Below are positions 48,515 to 64,000 of a stretch of DNA of 64,000 nucleotides, piece by piece. The stretch comes from Piromyces finnis (Eukaryota > Neocallimastigomycota > Neocallimastigomycetes > Neocallimastigales > Neocallimastigaceae), in contig MCFH01000002.1 in the NCBI GenBank assembly GCA_002104945.1, forward strand, positions 992,001-1,056,000. Direction: 5' to 3'. How positions within the stretch are numbered: position 1 is the stretch's first letter; each line of letters opens with the position of its first letter. The notes beneath the pieces are model-generated. The model was not told where the DNA came from and made no database searches. It worked only from the letters and a program-made list of their open reading frames with translations. Both the position numbers and the translations under genes were made by a program.

Positions 48515-49030
48515 AGAATTATTATTAATAGGAATAGTAACAATAGTAGTAATAATAATTACAATAGTAATAGTAACAATAGTAATAATAACAATAATAG
48601 TAGTAGAAATAATAATATTAGTAATGATAGCAATAGTGAAGATAATAATTCTAATTTAGATAGTAATTTAGTTAATGATAGTAATAGTTCTAATAATCCG
48701 GTGAATATTAATGTGTATGATTATTCTAGTGTGTGCAGTAAAATATTTAAATTCCTTCTTGGGGGAAGAAGTTTTAACAATATCAATTACAATTCAAGGG
48801 AATGGAAAGAACTTTGCAAGTGTCAGATTCAATCTGGCACTAACGAAGGAACACCATTCTTGACGGTAACCACGGAACTTCTAACCAAAATCATGCCTTT
48901 TGCTATTGGCCAGCAATGGTCAATGTTCAAAAGGTTTGAAGCAACATCCAAGAGCGTCAATGCTGAAGAAACAGTAAGACAGGCCAGGAGGGCCAGCGCA
49001 ACCAATGGAGATCATAATTTTGTTCCATGA
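48515..49030 (+). CDS. Open stretch of 171 codons, Asn/Ser-rich then GC-rich; start unknown, possible relic
   Basis: The frame is open from just after a TGA at 48512 to the TGA at 49028-49030, with no ATG at its start; the first start-like codon is GTG at 48701. The first ~70 codons are Asn/Ser-rich, from an AAT/AGT-type repeat. From about 48745 the base composition changes: three consecutive 60-base blocks from 48841 hold 25, 26 and 29 G+C, against roughly 10 in surrounding DNA. This part encodes SREWKELCKCQIQSGTNEG, then FLTVTTELLTKIMPF and VRQARRASATNGDHN. GC-rich sequence runs past the stop to about 49071, and in-frame codons remain open for about 17 more. I do not recognise the protein. 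It may be a fragment of a mobile element or a transferred gene, or a real exon of an unplaced gene. Confidence 0.35.
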   Translation, partial: RIIINRNSNNSSNNNYNSNSNNSNNNNNSSRNNNISNDSNSEDNNSNLDSNLVNDSNSSNNPVNINVYDYSSVCSKIFKFLLGGRSFNNINYNSREWKELCKCQIQSGTNEGTPFLTVTTELLTKIMPFAIGQQWSMFKRFEATSKSVNAEETVRQARRASATNGDHNFVP

Positions 49031-49070
49031 CAAAATTTTGATCTTTGGCTCGGTGTCCCATTAGAAGTCA

Positions 49071-49974
49071 AATACAATTATTATATTTTAGTATAATAGT
49101 GGCTTTCTTACTTTAATTAAAATTACTAGAATACATTATACCCAATTTTTATTCATTTGTGTTTATTTAAACATATTTTTTTTATTTTTATTTTATTTTT
49201 TAATTTTTATATTACATGTATTATAATTTTAATTAAATTAATAATAAAGTTTAAAATATTTGATGCTGTTAAAAAAAAAAAAAAAAAAAATGAAGAATTA
49301 TTAATGAAACTATATAAACAAATTAATATTCTATTTTTTTTTTTAATCTTAATAAATATTTTAATATTAAACTTAGGTTTTTTCATATATATTTAAAAAA
49401 TTATGAATAAAAGAGATTGATACAAATTTCATTTTAATTATTTTATAATAAAATAAAATAGAATTAATTATATGAAAAATTGGGTTAAAATTGTAATATT
49501 TAAAAATAAATATTAAATTTTTGATAATCAATACTTAAACTTGATATTTGAAATGCTAATGAAAAAAATTTACTTCGAATAAGTTTAATTAAATAAATAA
49601 AAAAGTTTATTCCATTAAAGTAGTTTTTTTTTTTTTTTAATTCCTGTCTTCAAATACCAGAGTATTGAATATTGACATTACTTTAAATCAATATTGAAAT
49701 TTTAAAAAATCTCTAAAATTCTTTTATATGATTGGCTTGAATAAAATAATATATTTAAATTCCATTGGTTATAATAATAAAATATATTATAATATATTAT
49801 TTAATTATATGTTTATTAAATAACATTTTTTTTTTAATTTTTTTTTTTAAATATTTTAAAATATATAGTCTTAACTTGTTAAGAAACGTTTTAGCAAATT
49901 AGAATTTGTTATAATTAATAAGTTTTGACAATTTATTTATTAATATATTATTTATATAAAAGAAGAAAAGAAAA
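49071..49974. other. Intergenic region upstream of NOL6
   Basis: A/T-rich, with A and T tracts (A run near 49270-49290; T run near 49625-49639). A 79-codon hydrophobic frame at 49157-49396 is low complexity and not called. The leader before the NOL6 ATG is A/G-rich. Confidence 0.55.
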
Positions 49975-52900
49975 ATGGCAAAGAGAAAGTCACAGGTTTA
50001 TAATTATATATATATATATATAATTGATAAAAATAATTTTTTCTTTAATATCAATGGAAATATTAATTTAAATGTGAATGATATATATTATATACAAATA
50101 AATAGAATAATTCTAAACATGATACAAAAAGAGTTAAATTTGAAGATGAAAATATTGAAAATGAAGAAGTAGAAGAAACTTTTGAAGGTATATTTTAAAT
50201 GCAAAATCTTTAATTAAAATATAAAATATAATTTAAATTTCCCAATTTAAAATTAGGAATTTTAAAATTTTTATTCGAAATAATATCAATTCTTATATTT
50301 ATAAAACAATTTAATTTAATATGTGAATGATAATATAAATGAAATTTGAATATTAAATATACGTGTATTTCAAATCTAAAGATTTTGAAGATATAGAAGA
50401 TGAAGATAAAATAGAAGAAATTGAAGAAGAAGAAGATGAAGAAGATGATGATGAAGACGAAGACGATGAAGACGATGAAGACGAAGATGAAGATGAAGAA
50501 ATGGACAATGAAGGTGTTCCTGTAGAAAGAAAGAAATCAAAATCATTATCAGATAATTCAAAATATTATAAAGCTCCAACAAATGAAGAAATTCAACAAC
50601 TTCGTGAAACAACAGAATTATTCAATACAAATATATTTAGACTTCAAGTAATTATTGAAATAAAAAATTTTTTTATATTGTTTATGAATTTTTCTATTTT
50701 AAAGTAATTTCATGTAAAAATTATTTCATTAATTTCTATTCATTTTTATAAATCCAATTAAATTTCAAAATCATTAAAGATTGATGAATTATTATCTGAA
50801 GTTAAAATAGGCCCAAAGAAGACAGTTGTTTTAGAAAAAGCTTTACACAAGTTAAAGAATATTTTAGATAACATGAAATCAATTCCAGAAAAAAGTGTAA
50901 GTTTCGAGTTTTTTAAATTTTTTACTCGTATAAGAACATTTCTTTTTAAATTAAAATACATTATATTTTAAATATGTTGTTGTAGTTATCTGAAATTCAA
51001 AAATTAATGAAAAAGAAAAATATAAAAATTCCATTCCCTAATACTCCACCAAAAGATATTCAATATAAATTTTCTTTCAAAGCACCATCATCCGTAAATT
51101 TAGTTGGTTCATATTTACTTCAAACTGCATGTAAAAGCCCAACTATAAATAATATTGATTTAGCTGTCGAAATGCCAAAAGTAAATATTTTACAATAACA
51201 ATTGAATTATTGATGAATTAATAAAATAATAACATTGATAAATTATTTGTAATATTAATTTTAATATATTATATAATTTTTTAAAAAGGAATTATTTCAA
51301 GAAAAAGACCATATGAACTATCGTTACTTTTATAAGCGTGCTTATTATTTAGCCAATATTGCTGCTAATATTCAAGATCATAAAAAAGATTTTAAAGTTA
51401 AAATGGAATTTGATTTATTCCAAGATGATCAAAGGCAACCAGTTCTTGTATTGTATGGTGCTGGTGGTAATTATTGCATTTATTATTTTTGAATTTTTTT
51501 AATTTTATATTGACTCTTTATAATAATATTTAAAATATATTTTATTTTAAAAAATTACATTGATTAAATATTTATTCAAATATCTAAATTATAACATATA
51601 TATATTTCTTTTATATTTATTTATTATCCCTAATTATATAAAATTATTACAATATTTTGGTAAATTTGCAATGAATTATGATAAATTATAAATATAAATA
51701 TTAAATTAATGTAAAATGTGATGGCTTTAAAATCATCTTTACAATATAGATGGTTCAGAATTTGATTTCTCAAAATCATCATTTTGTATTCGTATATTAC
51801 CATCAATATCACCATCTGTTTTCCCAATTCAAAGATTAGCACCAACCAGAAATAATGTTAGACCAACAGTTGAAATGAAAACATTACCACCAACTCCATT
51901 ATATAATAATATAATTTTAACTGAAACAGCCTATGTTTCTCATTTAAACACTTTACATAGATATGTTAAATCAAGTACTTCATTTAAGGATGCTTGTATA
52001 TTGGCTAAAGTATGGTTAAATCAAAGAGATTTTAATAGTAAAAATGGTAGATTAAATGGATTTATTTTTGCTATGATAATGGCTTGGTTAATGAAGTGTG
52101 GTGGTCCAGATGGTAGTAGAAAATTAGGTGTTAGTTACAGTTCTTTCCAACTTTTCAAAATCACCATGGAATTTATTGCTAATCATGATTTTGTTAATAA
52201 ACCAATTATTATGACTGATAATCAAGAACCAATTTCACCAGAATTCACTACTGATTCATATTCAAGTACTAATGAAATTGTAATTATTGATATGACTGGA
52301 AGAGTTAATCTTGCTGCCAATATCACAAAATTTTCAATGCTTGAAGTTCAAAATGAAGCCAAGTTAACTATTCAAAATTTAACCGGTGAAGATTCAGCAG
52401 ATAAATTTGATACCCTTTTCTTACAAAAAATTAACTCATCCTTGAAGTATGATAATATTTTACGTATACCACCATTGTCTGTACCAGCTCCATTATATAC
52501 TGTTTCTGCTTCATTAGATAATCCATCTGCTTGTTTACATTTAAAGCGTAAGCTTCCAAATTTATTATCTAAGGCTTTAACTGATCGTATTATTCATATT
52601 TGTTCTTTCAATCCTGTATTACCAAAAGGTCAATATTCAATTAATAATTGGAAGATTAATGAAAAAATGCCAGAAAATAATAGTGTTATAATGATTGGTA
52701 TTAATCTTGAAGCTAACCAATCTACTAGACTTGTCGATTTTGGTCCAAGTGCTGAAGATGAAGTAGCTTCTAAAGCATTCAGAGAACTTTGGGGTGAAAA
52801 GTCTGAACTTCGTAGATTTAAGGATGGAAGTATTAAGGAAAGTGTTGTTTGGGATCTTAATCCAAATAATAATGAAAATGTCGAACGTTCCTTAATTTTA

Positions 52901-54962
52901 TCTAAAATGATTTCATTTATTCTTGAAAGACATATTGGTATTAAAACTATTTCAAGTATTCGTGATGATGAAGAAACTGATCAATCAGAAGGTAAATAAT
53001 ATATAAGATTTGATTTGAATTATTTTAATTTAATAATTTTAATATATTAAATAAATAATAATGAATTACCTCTTTATATATATATAATAATAATAGAAAC
53101 TTATGCCCATTTATTCTCTACTCAATTAAATTCATTTTTAATTCCATTTGATTCTGAATCTAGTTACACCTTTAAGGATGCTATGAATGCTTTCCATGAA
53201 TTTTCAAGAACATTACAAGGTTTAGATTCATTACCATTAGATATTGTATCTGTTCAAGCTTGTGATCCAGCATTACGTTATACTTCTGTTTTTGAACCAC
53301 AACCAATAAAAAATTCACCAGCAATTGAAATTATTATTACATTTGAACAAACTACTCGTTGGCCAGATGATTTAAAGGCTATCCAAATTATGAAATCTGC
53401 TTTCCTTATTGAACTTTCAAAGGTTTTATTAAAGAAAGAAATAATTAAGGATGCTATTATTAATGTTGGTAATAGTCAACATAAAATCGAAGCTGTAGGC
53501 TATGTTGATTTTGTTTTAGAAAGTGGATACACTTTCCGTTGTAGAATTCATCAAGAACGTGAAGAAGTTCTTTTAAAACGTATTACAGACTCCAATGCTC
53601 CACAAGCTATTGCAAAATCAAATGAATATCAAGAATGTGTTCGTGCACTTACAATTATAGATCATCATTTCAATCATGGTCCAATCCTTTCTGTTAAGAT
53701 TCAAAACCTTTGTTTGAAATTCCCATCTCTTTCCTACACCATTAGATTAGTAAAGCGTTGGCTTGCTGCTCACTTATTTAGTAAATATCATATTTCCGAT
53801 TCTATTATCGAATTAATTTGTGCTAAGGTTTACACAAATCCAAATCCATGGGATATCCCAAATAGTGGATGGGCTGGTTTCATTCATGTACTTTATCTTT
53901 TTGCTAATTGGAACTGGTCAGAAGAACCATTAATTGTTCCAATTGAATTAGAATCATTAGAACCAGGAGCTGAAGCTAAACAAACTCAAAATGAATTATT
54001 ATATGGTGAAAAGAAATGCTTTAATAGAGCTGAACTTTATCAACGTTCAAGACAAGCTTTACTTGAAATGAGAGAAGCTAAATCCAATTCAGCTATAAAA
54101 ATGAGCAAAAAGGATAAAAAGACTGTTAATACAACATCCCCAAGTATTCCACTTGTAATTGCTACTGAACTTGATCCAGAAGGCAATTATTGGACTGGTA
54201 AATCCCAAGATAGACCAACAAAAATGGTTATGAAGCGTCTTAAGTATCTTAGTCAAGCTGCTTTAACTGAAATTGAAAATATTATTTTAAAGGGTCACGA
54301 TTCAGATTTAAAGAAATTATTTGTCACACCAAAGAATAACTTTGATGTTATAATTAAATTAGATACATCAAAAATCATTAACTATAAAGAAAATCTTTAT
54401 TACGATGCTGATCACAAAGATTCCAAGAAAATAAAATACAAGAACTTAGAAATTGATCAAGAAGAAAATTATGAATTTGATCAATTTAATCCAATGGATT
54501 ATTATTTATATAATCTAAAGGTAAATTAAAAATAAATAAATGAATAAATTATTATTATTTGGATAATATTATTTCAGAAAACTAATAATTTTAATTTTTA
54601 TAAAAAAAAAAAAAAAAAAAAAAAATAGAAAACATATGGTAATATTGCTTACTTCTTCTATGATCAATATGGTGGTGACAGTATTTATGTTTTATGGAAT
54701 AGAAAAGCATTTGGTGATGTTCCACAAAATTGGAAGATTAACCTTAAATATTCTACTATGCCAATAAGCAAGGTTAGTTTAATTTTGAATATTTCATTTA
54801 AAAATTATTATATATAAAAAAAAATCATTTTATTAATTAAATTACTATTTCTTTTTATAGGATTCTGAAGATGTTAAACCAAATACCAATGCTATTTTAG
54901 GTGAAATGCAAAGACTTGGACAAGGATTTGTTAAGGGCTTTGTTATTAATAGAGAAATTTAA
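49975..54962 (+). CDS. NOL6: NOL6 / Utp22, U3 processome (UTP-C) component, ten exons, 1256 aa
   Basis: Exons: 49975-49995, 50106-50187, 50382-50647, 50780-50896, 50986-51180, 51289-51466, 51750-52991, 53097-54520, 54629-54772 and 54861-54962. All have GT-AG borders and phases close to 1256 codons plus stop. Exon 3 encodes a long Glu/Asp run, typical of nucleolar proteins. The Nrap/NOL6 core follows: a nucleotidyltransferase-like fold and blocks AKVWLNQRDFNSKNGRLNGF near 370, ELRRFKDGSIKESVVW near 640, LVKRWLAAHLFSKYH near 917 and PNPWDIPNSGWAGFIHVLYL soon after. In yeast, Utp22 with Rrp7 joins the small-subunit processome and is needed for 18S rRNA maturation; the fold is thought to be catalytically inactive. 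Length fits the family (about 1150-1240). Conserved Trp/Arg blocks make the assignment firm. Expressed housekeeping gene, 732 bp upstream of TRAPPC10 on the same strand. Confidence 0.95.
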
Positions 54963-55328
54963 TTTTTATTTTAAAAAAATAGTTTTTTTTTTATCAAAGA
55001 TATATAATAGATCATAAAATAAATAAATATATTTTTTCTTCTTTTTAAATAGTTTTTATTTTAAATGTTATTACTATTTTAATTTAGTCTTTACAAAAGT
55101 TTAGTTAGATAATTCTATAAATTATAATAATTAATTTCTTTTTATTTTTAATATCATATAAATTTATTTAAATGTTTCATTCCTGTTTGTTATCCTTTTT
55201 ATTCAATAATTAAAAAATAATAAGGAATTTAATAGATTCATAAATTTGAATATAAATATAAAAATAAAAGCATCATGATTTATAATATATATTTTGGCTA
55301 TTTATTTTATTTGTTTTTTTTCTCTTTC

Positions 55329-55362
<34 letters not shown>

Positions 55363-55693
55363 GTATTTGCATTATTATACATCAAAAGTATTTAAAAAAT
55401 TTAATTTAAATTTTTCTAAAAAAGTTAAAAATATAATCAAAATTATTTTACTTTCCATATAGATTATTTAAAAATTATTAAAAAAAAAATAATAAAAACA
55501 AAGGGGATAATAAAATCTAATAATTAAGTATAATTATTAGATTATATTATTAATATAATAATTAAATACAAGACTTTTAAAAAGGAATAGTAAAAATAAA
55601 AAGAATAAATAAATAATAAAAGAGGCATAATAATAATAATAATAATATATATAAATAAATAAAAAATAAAAGTTTTAAAAATAAATAATTAAA
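54963..55693. other. Intergenic region between NOL6 and TRAPPC10
   Basis: About 730 bp, A/T-rich, with adjacent T and A tracts near 55330-55363 that form a strong potential hairpin. It should hold the NOL6 terminator/poly(A) site and the TRAPPC10 promoter. No gene. Confidence 0.6.
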
Positions 55694-61937
<6,244 letters not shown>

Positions 61938-62245
61938 GCACACTACATTAACACTATTTCTACTAGTAAAAAACCATAATGATTTAAAATAAAAAGAAAG
62001 AAAAGAAGTAAAGAAAATAAAAAAAAATATATATATATATATTAATAATAATAAAATTAAAATAAAAGTAAGAAATATATATTATTCATTTAAATAAGGA
62101 TTGCAATATTTTTATAAAGATAATAAAAGTAATGCATTTACATAAGTAATAATTATTAAAAACAAAAAAAAAGGAAAAGGAAAGAAAAATTAATTATTAA
62201 CATGAAATATTATAAAATAAAAAAAAAAAATAAATATTTCTTAAA

Positions 62246-62395
62246 ATGGATCTTTTTTTTTTATTAAAAAATATTTTAATTATTTTAATTTTTTGTGTTT
62301 TTGCAACTTTAGAAGAAAGTTTAACTCATTTATATGGAACCAAAATATTTGAAAGGGTTAAAATATTAATCTACAGTTTAATAATCAAATTTTAA
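62246..62395 (+). CDS. Possible short frame with signal-peptide-like start, 49 aa
   Basis: An A-rich leader precedes an ATG that opens 49 codons. The first ~25 residues are hydrophobic (MDLFFLLKNILIILIFCVFA), followed by a more ordinary TLEESLTHLYGTKIFERV. It could be the first exon of a secreted protein (a GTTAAA donor lies in it) or an isolated degraded copy. No downstream exon is visible. Base use before the GTTAAA is slightly less A/T-biased than the surroundings. Chance occurrence is quite possible. Confidence 0.2.
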   Translation: MDLFFLLKNILIILIFCVFATLEESLTHLYGTKIFERVKILIYSLIIKF

Positions 62396-63762
62396 AATAA
62401 AAAAGCTTTTGAGTTAAAATTATTGATTTTTATATATATATTTATATATATATATAATAGCAATATTTATTGTATATGTTTCATATTCCTGATATAATGA
62501 GATAAAATAACAAAAAAGAAATAATTAAAAAAACTTGAACTATCTATAAATAGGTAAACTCTTCAATATATCAATTTATGAATAAATAAAAAAAACAAGT
62601 TCTAAAACTTTATAACTGTTTACTATCAAATCATATATATTACTATTAAAATTAAATTCAAGTATATAAATATTTATTTTTTTAAAAAAAAAATATGTAA
62701 CTATGTTAAACAATTATAATATATAGCGTAGAAATAACTTTCAAAATTAAAAAGATCATTGATAAGCATAAATATATATAGTTTATATTTCTTTATTACA
62801 TCAAACAATCAATATATTTTAATAATACGAATTTTATACCTATATATAGTTTGAAAGTAATGGTTTTTATATTATATAAGAAACAAAAGATATAATTATA
62901 TAAAAATTATTTCAATTTAAATATCACTGTTAAGTAAAAATAATAATAAATAGAGTTTATATAATTTGGTATTCATTGAAATATTTTACACAATATTCTT
63001 TTTTTTTTTTTTTGATACAGCTATTTTACATAAAAATACTTTTTATTAAACTTTAAAGGCAAATTCTACAACATTATATATTATACCAATTAATGTAATT
63101 TATAAATATATTAAATATATTAATTATATACTCTTTATTAGTAATGCTATTATTATAATATGATTATAATACTCTATTATGGAAATACTTTTTTGAATCT
63201 TATAAATTATTTAGATTATAGAAAATAGAAATAGTTACTGTACATTATTTATTGAATTAATGTATACATTGAACTTTGTATAAAAACTTTAAAAAAATTG
63301 CTTATTTATTTACTTTTATTTCTGGTAATTATTAGGCTAAGTAATTTTAAAATTACTTTTTTATCCATGATTAAATAATATATGTATTTATATATTATAA
63401 AATTAATTTATTTTAAATAGAAAGTAATAAATAAATTATTGGTTATATATAAATAAATGAATATTAATTATCTAAATAAATTATGTTTTTATGAAAATTT
63501 ATCCACAGATTTAATTAAAAAATCAAATAAATTAATATAAAAGGAAATTAAAAAATGTACATTAAAATGTACTACATATCGTAGATGCCAAATGTATAAT
63601 TTCAATAATAAACTTTGTAGAAATTAGTTTATGTTTATAGTAAAATGAAAATAATGAGAGTGATTAATAACTAATATTATATATATAAAATTAAAAATTA
63701 ATAAATAACAATATCATAACTATTACTACTATTACTACTACTATTAATAATAAAAATATTAA

Positions 63763-63849
<87 letters not shown>

Positions 63850-63850
63850 A
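63763..63850. repeat. (AAAT)n microsatellite
   Basis: About 21 perfect AAAT units in non-coding DNA, preceded by a short ACT/ATT-rich run. The reverse strand stays open as Leu-Phe-Ile-Tyr repeats, which is not a gene. Confidence 0.95.
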
Positions 63851-64000
63851 AAACATGTTTTTTATGGCTATGGCTAGATACATTTTTGAATTTTTAGTTT
63901 GTTTACCTTTAAAAAATATATTAATATTTTTATTATATTAATTATATATTCATAATAATTTTTTAAGATAATTTTTCCTTTTTTGTATAAAGAAATCGTT

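Larger units (their letters stand above)
61938..64000. other. Region downstream of TRAPPC10
   Basis: A/T-rich and largely featureless, apart from a small open frame at 62246-62395 and the AAAT array at 63763-63850. No gene is supported in the last 1.6 kb; any further gene must start beyond the window. Confidence 0.55.

Noticed and set aside
49157-49396. Plus-strand frame of 79 codons after the GC island
   Set aside because: Hydrophobic low complexity around a poly-A-encoded Lys run; no support.
51630-51845. Minus-strand frame of 71 codons
   Set aside because: Overlaps an intron and exon of NOL6 on the other strand; shadow.

Overview
The window is eukaryotic nuclear DNA of extreme A+T content (well above 80% by eye). 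It has long non-coding stretches, homopolymer tracts and tri-/tetranucleotide repeats, short GT-AG introns and A-rich leaders before start codons. Gene content (NOL6/Utp22, TRAPPC10/Trs130, a CABLES-type cyclin-like protein, an RNF213-like giant ATPase, a LAT-type amino-acid transporter) is opisthokont-like. My best guess is an anaerobic gut fungus (Neocallimastigomycota); this is inference from composition and gene style, not proof.

Layout. 1-1129: non-coding, with a near-perfect palindrome (288-345) and a 143-bp element with 24-bp terminal inverted repeats (649-791). 1130-15467 (+): a giant RNF213/mysterin-like AAA+ protein with an RZ-type zinc finger, interrupted by one in-frame TAA near its N-terminus and by an apparent one-base frameshift near its C-terminus. 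16526-19352 (+): CABLES-like gene, ten exons. 19988-21509 (-): secretory, single-pass membrane protein with two related Cys modules and a thrombospondin type-1-like module. 23681-25646 (-): amino-acid transporter, four exons. 29238-29971 (+): 125-residue single-pass membrane protein whose first coding exon is only 4 nt. 31223 to about 35.2-35.5 kb (+): coiled-coil protein with many exons. 35.2-44.1 kb: an 8.9-kb gene-poor stretch. 44073-45671 (+): Q-rich SAP-domain protein. 48515-49030 (+): open stretch whose second half is strikingly GC-rich for this genome. 49975-54962 (+): NOL6/Utp22, ten exons. 55694-61937 (+): TRAPPC10/Trs130, sixteen exons. The rest is non-coding.

Exon structures were assembled by hand from GT/AG sites. 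In each gene reported as complete the phases close exactly: 580, 463, 528, 125, 1256 and 1316 residues for the CABLES-like, TSR, transporter, small membrane, NOL6 and TRAPPC10 genes. The genes do not form one pathway. They are an ordinary eukaryotic mixture of ribosome biogenesis, vesicle traffic, transport, cell-cycle adaptor and ubiquitin-related functions. No tRNA, rRNA, CRISPR array or intact transposon was seen. The least explained items are the broken RNF213-like gene with an altered zinc finger, the Cys-module/TSR membrane protein, and the GC-rich island at about 48.75-49.07 kb.
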